From NCBI GenBank assembly GCA_002291845.1, contig DBAU01000069.1, positions 33,909 through 85,583 on the forward strand: a DNA stretch of 51,675 bases, read 5' to 3'. The DNA is from Alphaproteobacteria bacterium UBA1002. GTDB lineage: Bacteria > Pseudomonadota > Alphaproteobacteria > Rickettsiales > UBA998. The position numbers were made by a program, and so were the translations under genes. How positions within the stretch are numbered: the first letter of the stretch is position 1; every line of letters begins with the position of its first letter. This document shows positions 1-10,213 of this stretch, in pieces. A model generated the notes under the pieces. The model saw nothing but the letters and a program-made list of their open reading frames with translations, was not told where the DNA came from and did not search any database.

Positions 1-439
1 GCAGGTCGATGACCTTGATGCCAGTGACGAGAATCTGCGCTTCCGTCGACTGGTTGACGAATTCCGGGGCGACCGCGTGAATCGGGGCGGTTTGCTTCAC
101 TTTCAACTCGCCGCGCTCGTCGATGGTCTCGCCGACCACGTTGAAGATGCGACCGAGGGTTTCCGGGCCAACCGGCACATTGATCGGCGCGCCGGTGTCG
201 GTGACTTCCTGTCCGCGCACCAGGCCATCGGTGGAATCCATAGCGATGCAGCGCACAGTGCCTTCACCCAGGTGTTGCGCCACTTCGAGCACCAGACGGT
301 TGCCCTGATTGGTCGTTTCAAGTGCGTTAAGGATGGCGGGCATGTCGCCGTCAAATTTCACGTCAACGACGGCGGAAATCACCTGCGTGATGCGCCCTAC
401 GTTGCCGGATACTGCCGCTGCTTTCTTTTTTGTGGCCAT
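1..439 (-). CDS. atpD: F1 ATP synthase subunit beta, N-terminal part (runs off left edge)
   Basis: This encodes the first about 146 residues of the catalytic beta subunit of F1 ATP synthase, which makes ATP on the cytoplasmic face of the inner membrane. The start is the ATG at 439, giving MATKKKAAAVSGNVGRITQV followed by the N-terminal beta-barrel domain with typical stretches such as VVDVKFDG, RCIAMDSTDGLVRG and VPVGPETLGRIFNVVG. The reading frame is still open at position 1, so the Walker A motif and the rest lie outside the window. It is normally directly downstream of atpG; here about 2.7 kb and three other genes separate them, so it may need its own promoter in the 256 bp gap 440-695, where I could not pick out a convincing one. 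Confidence 0.95.
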   Translation of the reverse strand, partial: MATKKKAAAVSGNVGRITQVISAVVDVKFDGDMPAILNALETTNQGNRLVLEVAQHLGEGTVRCIAMDSTDGLVRGQEVTDTGAPINVPVGPETLGRIFNVVGETIDERGELKVKQTAPIHAVAPEFVNQSTEAQILVTGIKVIDL

Positions 440-695
440 GAGAGAACCCCTTGCAATTTTTTAGGCTAATGGGTGAGAATGCGGGGGTGTCATAGCACCA
501 AGTTTCAGTGGAATCCAGTCTTTTACGACCTCTTTTTTCTAGGGATTGAGGAATAATGCCAATGCTCCGCTTACCGTATGGCACGCGTGGCCCTAGACGG
601 AGCAATTTACTGCTCTTTGTTGTGAAGCGTGGAATCGGTCCTTCTGCTTTTACGGGCTTAGTTTGTATAAACCCAATCACAGATGGCGTTTTTAC

Positions 696-1679
696 TTAGC
701 GACGTCGCCAGTAATCGTTGGCATCTAAAAAGGGGGCGATGAGAAGGCTTCGAATGTTGCGGTGGGCGCGCAATCCCTCAGAGGGCATCCCCTCCACGCC
801 GTAAGCAAACTCTTCTTTTTCGCTTGGCGTATAGAGCGTGCCGAACCAGCGATCCCAGCAGGGCAGCAGGTAGCCCATGTTCTTATCCCAATGCCGCCGC
901 TCCCGGCTGTGGTGGATCTGATGCTGTGCCGGACTAATCAGCCAGCGGTTCAGCCAGCGCGGGTAATGCAGCCACAGATGCATGTGCCGCAGGTTATGCG
1001 TGGTCAGATAAGAAAGGGCAATCACCAGGTTGTTACCGAACAGCTTGATCTCGCTTAGTTCGGGGTACAGGGCGTAGCGCAGCAGCCCACTAAGTACGCT
1101 GGTGAATACCGTGGAAAAAAGCACATTCCAGAGCATATCCAACGGATGGAAACGCGCGGCGGTAAAGGGCACCAGCACTTCCGCAGAGTGATGCACTTTG
1201 TGAAAACACCATAGCAGTGGGTATTTGTGGGACAAGTAATGGGAATAGAAAAACCCAAAATCCATGGCGATGAATAATGCCAGCGTGTAGATCAGCTGCG
1301 CCCACGCCAGCGGGATAACGAGCGGAGACGAGCCACATTGTGCTTCGAGCCACATTTCTATGGCCGATGAAGACCACTCCACCAGTCCGACAACCGGAAT
1401 AATCAGGACGACAAAGATGGCCTGGATTACGACAAAATACACCAGATCTAGTCGTGCTGACGGATGCGTCCAGACCGCGGCGGGAAAAACAAACTCACGC
1501 AGCCGCGTCGTCAGGCCACGGCGGCGTGCCCAGCCATACATCCCCAGAATCACCCCCAATCCGCCCAGAATATTGATCCAGGAAAGTAGCTCTCGCGGGC
1601 TGAAGAAACCGAAGATACCCCAGCCGAGCTTAATGCCCCACGTGATCAGGTCGTGCAATGAAAGCCAGTCAGGCACCAT
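696..1679 (-). CDS. Sterol desaturase / fatty acid hydroxylase family membrane protein
   Basis: This is a 327-residue integral membrane protein of the fatty acid hydroxylase superfamily, which uses a histidine-bound di-iron centre and O2 to hydroxylate or desaturate lipids. The eight-histidine pattern is visible: HxxxH at 147-151 (SHYLSH), HxxHH at 160-164 (HKVHH) and HxxHH at 253-257 (HQIHH). Hydrophobic segments lie near residues 35-50, 78-100, 120-145 and 185-205. The substrate cannot be read from the sequence; bacterial members act on sterols, carotenoids, ornithine lipids or alkylglycerols. It lies downstream of a small membrane protein on the same strand with a 59 bp gap, and both sit between atpG and atpD, an unusual place. 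Confidence 0.85.
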   Translation of the reverse strand: MVPDWLSLHDLITWGIKLGWGIFGFFSPRELLSWINILGGLGVILGMYGWARRRGLTTRLREFVFPAAVWTHPSARLDLVYFVVIQAIFVVLIIPVVGLVEWSSSAIEMWLEAQCGSSPLVIPLAWAQLIYTLALFIAMDFGFFYSHYLSHKYPLLWCFHKVHHSAEVLVPFTAARFHPLDMLWNVLFSTVFTSVLSGLLRYALYPELSEIKLFGNNLVIALSYLTTHNLRHMHLWLHYPRWLNRWLISPAQHQIHHSRERRHWDKNMGYLLPCWDRWFGTLYTPSEKEEFAYGVEGMPSEGLRAHRNIRSLLIAPFLDANDYWRRR

Positions 1680-1738
1680 GCATCGATGATGCCACCAATG
1701 CTAGGAAATGCAAGTGTTTGATGCGCAGCCGTGGCCCC

Positions 1739-2248
1739 TCAGGCCGAGGTGGTTTCCAGCGTGGCATATCCCTGACGCAGCAGCCCATAGACCAGATCGG
1801 TGGACGCAGCCATGCTCGTTGCCATGCTAATCACTACAGCCAGGTTTTTTAATGAAAGCTCTATGGGAATCACAGCGATGGCGATGATCGCTACCACTTT
1901 CACCCCGGCATACCATAGCATCCAGCGACGCATCGCGGGCTGTAACGGCATAGCAGGGTCCTTCAGCACCAGACGGCCCTTCGGCCGTGCCACCGTGAGC
2001 CGGTGGCGCAGGCACACCTGTAGAGTGGTCCAGGCAATGACCAGCTCTACACCAAACGCTACTAAAGAAAGCCACCCCGGGGCTCCGTGGTTTGGTCCCC
2101 TCTGTATTATCGCGCTTACCGTGCCGGATAGAAAAACAAAAAGTACGGTGAAGCCAAAAATGCGGAGGAACAATCCAAACGTCAGCCGTATGACGATCTG
2201 GTTTAAGGCGATACGCTCGGTGCGATTGTATGAAGGCATGGTTGACAT
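1739..2248 (-). CDS. Small hypothetical multi-pass membrane protein
   Basis: This is a protein of about 169 residues that I do not recognise. I chose the ATG at 2248 because GAGGAG lies six bases upstream (2255-2260 on the plus strand); an in-frame ATG at 2287 would add 13 residues but has no clear ribosome site. Three or four hydrophobic segments are visible: one near the N-terminus (LRIFGFTVLFVFLSG), one in the middle (WLSLVAFGVELVIAW), and one or two near the C-terminus (VKVVAIIAIAVIP and LAVVISMATSMAAS). It precedes the sterol-desaturase-like gene and may be cotranscribed with it. No catalytic motif is visible. Confidence 0.6.
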   Translation of the reverse strand: MSTMPSYNRTERIALNQIVIRLTFGLFLRIFGFTVLFVFLSGTVSAIIQRGPNHGAPGWLSLVAFGVELVIAWTTLQVCLRHRLTVARPKGRLVLKDPAMPLQPAMRRWMLWYAGVKVVAIIAIAVIPIELSLKNLAVVISMATSMAASTDLVYGLLRQGYATLETTSA

Positions 2249-2379
2249 TGTACACTCCTCAGATGTTGCCTCTGTCTTTAAAGACAAAGGGTTAAGAAAG
2301 GATGAGTATGAAGGGTCCGTGCGCGGAAAGCACGGGACGGATTAAGGATTATTTAATCGACAGCGCGCAGTATTAGCTT

Positions 2380-3158
2380 ATGAAACAAGGTTTTACGCTG
2401 CTGGAACTTTCCGTGGTACTGGTGATCATCGGCTTGCTGGCCGGCGGCATCATGCTTGGGCAGGATCTTGTAAAACAAGCGGAACTTCGAGATGCCATGT
2501 CGGATTATGAGCGTTTTCTCACCGCGCGGCAGGCCTTCGAGGAGAAGTATAACGCTCGGGCAGGAGACATGCGCAATGCCACCCAATATTGGGGCCGCCA
2601 AATGAATGCCGCGCATTGCATCACAAATACCGGAGCCGCCGTGAATACCAACACCGGGGTGTGCGATGGCAATGGAGATGGGCTGGTCTGGCCCGCTGCT
2701 GGCGCGGCAAACCAGAGCGGCGAGGTGTTCCAATTCTGGCGCCATCTACAAATGGCGAACATGGTGGAAGGGACCTATACAGGATTAAGCGGCAGTGTAA
2801 ACGGAGCGGATTACGCTTTTGGCGAAAACTCTCCGGTTAGCAGCGTGGAAGGGGCCGGATGGGGGGCGAGCTACGTAAACAATGCAGATGGATCGAATAC
2901 GCTGGTCTTTGTGGGTAACCATCTGAATGCGTTTGTTTTTGGCGGCGACGATATACCTATCCTGACAATGAAGCCTTGACCACTGATCAGGCCTTCCAAT
3001 TAGATACCAAATACGATGACGGCCTTCCGGGAGCTGGGAAAGTCATGGCCTGGCCAGTAGCGAACGGATGCAACGACGCCGCTGATAACGCCAGCGCGAA
3101 TGCTCAGTACGTACTGAGCAATTCGGGCATTGAATGCGCGTTATTTTTCCGGGAGTAG
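2380..3158 (+). pseudogene. Type IV/II prepilin-like protein, interrupted by a frameshift
   Basis: The first frame (2380-2979) begins MKQGFTLLELSVVLVIIGLL, a classic prepilin signal: prepilin peptidase would cut between G4 and F5, and the conserved Glu5 of the mature protein is E9. A pilin-like middle part follows (GDMRNATQYWG). This frame stops at 2979 after an unconvincing ILTMKP tail. The minus-one frame continues with pilin-like sequence, PDNEALTTDQAFQLDTKYDD and onwards, ending SGIECALFFRE at 3158. A single missing base near 2955-2958 would join the two parts into about 259 residues reading GGDDIPYPDNEALTTDQ. I see no slippery sequence that would suggest programmed frameshifting, so this is either a broken gene or a sequencing error. 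No ribosome site is obvious upstream. It ends 6 bp from the convergent atpG stop. Confidence 0.75.
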
Positions 3159-3164
3159 CGGCGC

Positions 3165-4043
3165 CTAAATCGCTTCTGCGCCGGAGATGATCTCGATCAG
3201 CTCTTTGGTAATCGCAGCCTGGCGGGAGCGGTTGTACTGCAGCGTCAGGCGGGAGATCATGTCGCCCGCGTTGCGGGTGGCGTTATCCATCGCCGTCATA
3301 CGCGCGCCCTGCTCGGACGCCGCATTCTCCAGCAGCGCCTTGAAGATCTGCACGGCGAGGTTTTTCGGCAGCAGATCGGCGAGGATAGCTTCTTCTTCCG
3401 GCTCGTATTCATAGACGGCAGAGGCGGCGCCCGCGTCAGCGGACGCGTCCATCGCCAGCGGAATCAGTTGCTGGAAGGTGACCACCTGCGAGATGGCGGA
3501 GCGGAAATGGTTATAGACGATGGTGCACACATCGCAGCGTTCCTGATCGAATGTCTGCAGAATGCGCTTGGCGAGCTCGTCGGCGGTGGCAAAATCCGGG
3601 CGGGTACGATACAGGCTGCTCACCCGCTCCACAATTTTGCTTTTATGCTGCAGCGCCAGCTGCTCATAGGCTTTGCGGCCCACGCAGAACAGCTTCACGG
3701 TTTTGCCACGCGCTTCCAGATCGGCGATCTGACGACGGGCGGCGCGCACGATGGAGCTGTTGAACGCCCCGCACAGACCGCGATCCGAGGTGGCCACCAC
3801 GAGCAGGTGTACGTCGTCTTTACCGGTTCCACCGAGTAGCACGGGTAGATTGGCCCCTTCCGTCACGTTCGCCGTCAAGGCGCGCACCATCGCTTCCATG
3901 CGCTCCGCATAGGGGCGTGCCGCTTCCGCATGCTCTTTGGCACGGCGCAGCTTCGCCGCCGCGACCATCTTCATGGCCTTGGTGATCTTCTGCGTCGATT
4001 TGACGCTTTTGATCCGGTTCTTGAGATCCTTCAGCGAGGCCAT
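3165..4043 (-). CDS. atpG: F1 ATP synthase subunit gamma
   Basis: This encodes the central rotor stalk of F1, 292 residues, the usual length. Both ends are diagnostic: MASLKDLKNRIKSVKSTQKI followed by TKAMKMVAAAKLRRA at the N-terminus, and a C-terminal helix with ENAASEQGARMTAMDNATRN and RQAAITKELIEIISGAEA. The DRGLCGAFNSS motif of the central domain is present. It starts 11 bp after the atpA stop, so the two are cotranslated. Downstream there is no atpD: the convergent pilin-like gene ends only 6 bp away, with no terminator hairpin between them. Confidence 0.97.
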   Translation of the reverse strand: MASLKDLKNRIKSVKSTQKITKAMKMVAAAKLRRAKEHAEAARPYAERMEAMVRALTANVTEGANLPVLLGGTGKDDVHLLVVATSDRGLCGAFNSSIVRAARRQIADLEARGKTVKLFCVGRKAYEQLALQHKSKIVERVSSLYRTRPDFATADELAKRILQTFDQERCDVCTIVYNHFRSAISQVVTFQQLIPLAMDASADAGAASAVYEYEPEEEAILADLLPKNLAVQIFKALLENAASEQGARMTAMDNATRNAGDMISRLTLQYNRSRQAAITKELIEIISGAEAI

Positions 4044-4054
4044 GGGAGACTACC

Positions 4055-5587
<1,533 letters not shown>

Positions 5588-5608
5588 GTGCTGGACTCCT
5601 TGTGGGCT

Positions 5609-6178
5609 TTAAGCGGTGAATCGGGACGGTTGCAGAGCAAGCGCCATCTGGCGAAGTTTGCCTTGCAGGGAATAATCAAGCATGCGGGATCCCGCGCGGA
5701 TCACCAAACCGGCGATCAACGACGGATCAATCGTTACGTTTGGTACCACCGTTTTACCGGTAGCTTTGGCCAGTGAATCCGCCAGCTGCTTTTGTTGGGC
5801 AGCGGATAGCGTCTTGGCGCTGGTGATCTGCACATGGAGTTCGTTACGCTCCTCCGCCAGTTTCTCATTGAACAGGCGGGACATGACCGGCAGCGCATCG
5901 AGGCGTCCATTCAGCGCCACGCGCTCCACAAAGCGCTGAGTAAGGTCGGAAGCTTTCGCGCTTTTCAAGATACCGACAACGGTTTCCGCTTTTGCTGCCG
6001 GGGCGATGGTGGGGTCAGCGATCAGGCGGCCGAATTCCGCCGAGGCGCCGGAAAGCTCCGCCAACTGGGCCAACTCCTGCGCGATGGTATCCAGCGCATT
6101 GGCTTCCCGCGCCAACGCAAACAACGCGGCGACGTAAGGCTCAGCGACTGTGGTCTGTGCGGTGGATGAAGATGCCAC
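5609..6178 (-). CDS. atpH: F1 ATP synthase subunit delta
   Basis: This encodes the delta subunit (OSCP homologue), 189 residues, which clamps the top of F1 to the peripheral stalk. The family pattern is clear: a helical N-terminal domain starting after SSTAQTTVAEPYVAALFALA, and the conserved C-terminal stretch with VPNVTIDPSLIAGLVIRAGS and then MLDYSLQGKLRQM. It is the first gene of the F1 cluster. The 178 bp between it and the divergent gene at 6357 should hold the promoter, but I could not assign -35/-10 boxes with confidence. Confidence 0.95.
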   Translation of the reverse strand: MASSSTAQTTVAEPYVAALFALAREANALDTIAQELAQLAELSGASAEFGRLIADPTIAPAAKAETVVGILKSAKASDLTQRFVERVALNGRLDALPVMSRLFNEKLAEERNELHVQITSAKTLSAAQQKQLADSLAKATGKTVVPNVTIDPSLIAGLVIRAGSRMLDYSLQGKLRQMALALQPSRFTA

Positions 6179-6356
6179 GAAAATGCTCGTCAGTAGAGTA
6201 GGGTATCTTTTAGCGCGCGCAACTTAGGAAAAAACCACCCGCAACGCAAGCGGATTTATACGAGTCTTGGTGGGGAGCGGATAATCTTTCGCAGTCGTCA
6301 TAAAAACGTCATTCAAGTGAATTAGATAACACGTGACCTAAAGTGAGGCGAAGGAA

Positions 6357-7487
6357 GTGGTTACGAGACGGGAATTAATGAAAGGGTTTTTGGCAGCCGC
6401 AGCCGCACGCGCTCCCGGCCCGAAGCAAACCCAAGGCGCAGCCGCAGCCATCACCCCACCCGTGGCCATGCCCCCTCCCATGCCCCCTAAATCTCCTAAA
6501 TTGCTTAAGGCATTGTTTGACGCAGCAGAAGGTCTGCCTAATTTTAACCCACCGGCAGCAGCCGACCAGAAATTGGCCCTCACGGATTGGGATTTTACCG
6601 GCGCTGCGCAAGAATTAGCAAAAAGTCCAGGATCCTTGGCCCATGAGTGGTCTGCCGTATTTACAGACGCCAAATATTTGGGAGAACTGATTGACTGGAT
6701 AAGGGATTTTGCAGCTAAACACCCTGATTTTGATTTTCGCTGGTTAAGCTCCATCGGTGATGATGGAACAGCGAGCTATTCGATTGATATGGATGCGCTT
6801 GTCAGGGCCAATAAAGGTAAAGAGAAGTACGTAGTCCGTGCGGGTGAAGGAGCACCAGAAAAGGGAAAATTATCAGAACAAGAGGTTTTTGAAACCAATC
6901 TGAGGTATTTCGCAGACAAACTGCAACGTTTGCCGGGGCTAAGGGAATGCACTACGCTGGAGGAAGCGGCGGCTTATTTAGAAAGCCTTCTACCACATTA
7001 TTTTGATCCCAGATTTTTGCCCCCCCTGACCGTTACACCAGAAGAAAGAATCTTCATGGGGAGTGAACCCCTTTCGGAGGGCATCGGGCCCGCTTTTAGA
7101 GCGTTTCTGAACAATCCCCCTGAATATTTGCGTGAGAGCCTAAGCCGGATTACCGGGCACCCTTCTTTTCAACATGTGCTTTCTCAGGGGGGCGCTTCAC
7201 CAAGCGGTGTGGAGGGAGGGGAAGGCACCGGATCATTGATGCAAAGAGCTGCTAAAGCCGCTGTGGAAAGGGCGGTGTTAGCCGTTGCAGAAGAAAAGAT
7301 TGGGGGTTTACCAGAAGACCTGAAATTAGCGGGCCCTGAACCTGGTGCGCGGGTCCCAGCAGTCACAGGGCCTCACGCCGTTGCGCCGACCCCAACCATC
7401 GAAGGTCCTAAAGGAAGCTATACGGGTCCACATCTAGACGGACCGCTACATTTGCCGGAAGGGCCGAAAGAGAAACCCACTCGGTGA
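6357..7487 (+). CDS. Hypothetical protein with a Tat-like signal peptide
   Basis: This is a 376-residue protein that I do not recognise. The GTG at 6357, preceded by AAGGAA, gives a start reading VTRRELMKGFLAAAAARA, which fits the twin-arginine (Tat) export consensus (S/T)RRxFLK; an ATG at 6378 would remove the twin arginines. After the signal there is a proline- and alanine-rich linker (about 25-50), a longer mixed domain (about 60-290), then an alanine-rich helix and a proline/glycine-rich tail with repeated EGPKG-like units. Tat export would imply folding in the cytoplasm before transport, but no cofactor motif is visible. The last 80 bp overlap the end of the convergent priA gene. Confidence 0.65.
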   Translation: MVTRRELMKGFLAAAAARAPGPKQTQGAAAAITPPVAMPPPMPPKSPKLLKALFDAAEGLPNFNPPAAADQKLALTDWDFTGAAQELAKSPGSLAHEWSAVFTDAKYLGELIDWIRDFAAKHPDFDFRWLSSIGDDGTASYSIDMDALVRANKGKEKYVVRAGEGAPEKGKLSEQEVFETNLRYFADKLQRLPGLRECTTLEEAAAYLESLLPHYFDPRFLPPLTVTPEERIFMGSEPLSEGIGPAFRAFLNNPPEYLRESLSRITGHPSFQHVLSQGGASPSGVEGGEGTGSLMQRAAKAAVERAVLAVAEEKIGGLPEDLKLAGPEPGARVPAVTGPHAVAPTPTIEGPKGSYTGPHLDGPLHLPEGPKEKPTR

Positions 7488-9603
7488 TCAGCTTCTGCAA
7501 GTGCACCTGCTTGCCGGACTGCACCAGCAGGCGGTGGCGGAAGCGGTTACGCAATTTGTAGAGTGGGGCCGGGGCCGGGCCAAACACCATGACGCCTTCC
7601 GCGGATGGCGCGGTCTGGCCAAGCCGCCGGGCGGCTTTGCTGGCGGCCTCCTCGCTGGTGGAATCAACGATGATCGCGGCAAGGCGTCCGTACGGCGGCA
7701 GACCGGCGAGGCGGCGCGCCTGTTTCTCCAGTGCAAGAAATCCCTGCCTGTCCCCGCGGATGAGCGCCTGCATCACCGGATGGTTTGGCTGGTGGGTCTG
7801 CAGTAGCACCCGCCCGCTGACCTCGGCGCGGCCGGCGCGCCCGGCGAGTTGGTGCAGCAATTGCCAGGTGCGCTCCGCCGCGCGCAGGTCGCCGCCTGCC
7901 AGTCCGAGATCCCCATCGACGATGCCCACCAGCGCGAGGCCGGGAAAGTGATGCCCCTTCGCCAGCAGTTGTGTGCCGATGATGATATCCACCTCACCCC
8001 GCTCAATCTGGTGAATCGCCCGAGAGATATCGCTCGGGGTCTGCATCGTTTCGCTGGAAAGGGTTAGCAGACGCACTCCGGGGAAGAGGTCAAGCACCTC
8101 CTCCTCCAGCCGCTCGATGCCAGGGCCGCAGGCGGCGAGGTGGTCGGGATCATGGCAGGAGGGGCATTGTGCCGGAGCCGGCTCATGATACCCGCAATGA
8201 TGGCACTGAAGCTCATGGTGCCGCTTGTGCCAGACCAGCCAGCTGGTGCATTGCGGGCAGGCAAAGCGATGCCCACAGGTGCGGCAGAGCAGCAGTGGCG
8301 CATAGCCCCGACGGTTCAGAAACAGCAGCGACTGGTGGCCATGGCGCAGCGTATCAGCGATGGCATCTTTCAGTGTTTCGGACAGCCAGCGCGTCGCGGG
8401 AAGTTTTTCGGCGCGCATATCCACCGGGTGCACCTCCGGCAGCGGCGCGTCATGGTGGCGGGTGTGCAACTCGACGAGGCCGTACTTGCCCTCCTCCGCA
8501 TTGATCAGACTCTCCAGCGACGGCGTAGCGGAGACCAGTACGATCGGTAGCTGCTCATGGCGGGCGCGCACCACCGCCATGTCGCGCCCGTGGTAAATCA
8601 CCCCCTCTTCCTGCTTGTACGAGCCATCATGCTCCTCATCCACCACGATCAGCCCAAGATCGCGGTAGGGTAAAAACAACGCCGAGCGTGCGCCAACCAC
8701 CAGCCGGACCTCGCCGCTCGCCACGCCGCGCCAGGTGCGCTTACGCGATCCCTCGGCGATGGCGGAATGCCACACATGCGGCGCCACGCCGAAGCGCCGC
8801 TCAAAGCGTTCCATCCATTGCACCGAGAGTGCAATCTCCGGCAGCAGCACCAGCACCTGCTTGCCTTCGCGCAGCGCGGCTTCCACCGCTTCAAAATACA
8901 CTTCTGTTTTGCCAGATCCGGTCACCCCATCAAGGAGGGTGACGGAAAAACCACCCCCTACGCGTCCGCTGATCTGCGCCGCCGCTTGCTGCTGAGCCGG
9001 GGTTAAATCCAACGCATCAGGGCGCAAGGCCATGGGCGCTGGATCCATCGCCGGGCGCTCTTCTTTCATCAGCAAACCCGCTTTTGCCATGGCATTCAGC
9101 ACGGCGCGGCTGGCCCCAGATGCTTTTTCCAGCGCGTCTGCGCGCAGGGTGGCATCGCCCAGCGCCTCTAATACCCGCAAGCGCTGGGGGGTGATCTTTG
9201 CAAGACTCCCCGCGCCTGCGGGGGGAGGGCTAGCGCGGAATACCGTCTCCATTTTCGGTGCGGTAAACGCCGCTGGAACGGATAGGGCCAGCTTCAGCAC
9301 CATCCCCGGCGAGGTGCAAGTGTACCACGCCACCCAGTCGAGAAAGCCGCGCATGGCCTTGCTCATCGGCGGAATATCCGTATAGACGCCGAGAATGCAT
9401 TTCAGCTTCTCCGCCGGGACATCCTCGCCGTCCAGCGACCACACGACGCCGACCAGTTCTTTGCCTTTTTTCCCCAATGGCACGAGTACATAACTTCCCT
9501 CTTCAACCTGCAGAGTGTCGGGCACGGCATAGGTGAAGGGCGCATCGAGCAGCAGCGGCAGCATAATCTGGACACGGCGCGGCGGAATCTTCACAATACT
9601 CAT
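7408..9603 (-). CDS. priA: Primosomal protein N' (replication restart helicase PriA)
   Basis: PriA recognises abandoned replication forks and reloads the replicative helicase. The protein is 731 residues, the family's usual length. The Walker A motif GVTGSGKT is at 226-233 and Walker B is DEEHDGSYKQEEG. The zinc-binding insertion has paired cysteines (CRTCGHRFACPQC, then CHHCGYHEPAPAQCPSC). The helicase motif with GTQLLAKGHHFPG and the family C-terminus ending RLDVDPYSFL are intact, so the stop at 7408 is right even though it lies inside the convergent gene. The upstream gene at 9631 is divergent. Confidence 0.97.
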   Translation of the reverse strand: MSIVKIPPRRVQIMLPLLLDAPFTYAVPDTLQVEEGSYVLVPLGKKGKELVGVVWSLDGEDVPAEKLKCILGVYTDIPPMSKAMRGFLDWVAWYTCTSPGMVLKLALSVPAAFTAPKMETVFRASPPPAGAGSLAKITPQRLRVLEALGDATLRADALEKASGASRAVLNAMAKAGLLMKEERPAMDPAPMALRPDALDLTPAQQQAAAQISGRVGGGFSVTLLDGVTGSGKTEVYFEAVEAALREGKQVLVLLPEIALSVQWMERFERRFGVAPHVWHSAIAEGSRKRTWRGVASGEVRLVVGARSALFLPYRDLGLIVVDEEHDGSYKQEEGVIYHGRDMAVVRARHEQLPIVLVSATPSLESLINAEEGKYGLVELHTRHHDAPLPEVHPVDMRAEKLPATRWLSETLKDAIADTLRHGHQSLLFLNRRGYAPLLLCRTCGHRFACPQCTSWLVWHKRHHELQCHHCGYHEPAPAQCPSCHDPDHLAACGPGIERLEEEVLDLFPGVRLLTLSSETMQTPSDISRAIHQIERGEVDIIIGTQLLAKGHHFPGLALVGIVDGDLGLAGGDLRAAERTWQLLHQLAGRAGRAEVSGRVLLQTHQPNHPVMQALIRGDRQGFLALEKQARRLAGLPPYGRLAAIIVDSTSEEAASKAARRLGQTAPSAEGVMVFGPAPAPLYKLRNRFRHRLLVQSGKQVHLQKLITEWVSLSALPANVAVRLDVDPYSFL

Positions 9604-9630
9604 CTAGGATAGGTCAAACGAGGGGAGGCC

Positions 9631-10182
9631 ATGACCACCGTAAAACCTTTTATGCGTTCGCGCCACGCCCTCGCGACGCTTGTCGTGCTTACTGCCATTG
9701 TTGGCTTGGTGTTATGGCTTGCCCCTTCCGGTTGGTTTGCTGCCTCTGGTAAGCTGCGGCCGCTAGGCGTGCCTGCCCATGCAGGCTTCGCAGAAAAATC
9801 CCAGCCCGCCCATTGGGTGGACTGTGTGTATAAGGGTGCCTCCTCCCAGCATAACTCCTATCATTGCCGCGTATATACGGAGGTGGGCGGTGGGCGTGTG
9901 GCTGAAGGCACCTACCTGCTGCGCCAGTACCGTTGGGATGCCGCGCAGCAAGCGCCGGTTTTCGAGCGTGCACCCCTGCCCTCCTGCCTCTCTTATTTGC
10001 TCGATGGCCCCGGCCCCGTGAAGTGCCTGTCCTACGAGTCATTTGATGGGGTGGGGATTTTTCTTTCTGGCGAACAGGTGCTCATCCCCCACGGAATGAT
10101 TGACTATCCGTTGCCGGACGGGCATGGAAGGAAGCAACGTTACCAGCAGGGTGAACCGCTGGGTGATGCACAGACCTACTGA
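9631..10182 (+). CDS. Hypothetical single-pass membrane-anchored protein
   Basis: This is a 183-residue protein of unknown function. It has one N-terminal hydrophobic segment (about 13-31, LATLVVLTAIVGLVLWL) that should anchor it or act as a signal, with the remainder probably periplasmic. The exported part has four cysteines (65, 79, 119, 132), which could form two disulfides, as in DCVYK, YHCRVY, PSCLSYL and VKCLSY. It lies between priA (divergent) and fsa (31 bp downstream, same strand), so it may be cotranscribed with fsa, DUF484 and xerC. No enzymatic motif is visible. Confidence 0.7.
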   Translation: MTTVKPFMRSRHALATLVVLTAIVGLVLWLAPSGWFAASGKLRPLGVPAHAGFAEKSQPAHWVDCVYKGASSQHNSYHCRVYTEVGGGRVAEGTYLLRQYRWDAAQQAPVFERAPLPSCLSYLLDGPGPVKCLSYESFDGVGIFLSGEQVLIPHGMIDYPLPDGHGRKQRYQQGEPLGDAQTY

Positions 10183-10213
10183 TCCTTCATACGCATTTGC
10201 AGAGAGACGATTC

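Noticed and set aside
363..680. 105-codon open frame overlapping the atpD start on the same strand
   Set aside because: It enters atpD in another frame, has no ribosome site, and the sequence looks random.
6220..6260. Possible terminator hairpin CCGC...GCGG with a T-run, upstream of atpH on the minus strand
   Set aside because: The stem is only four base pairs, too weak to support.
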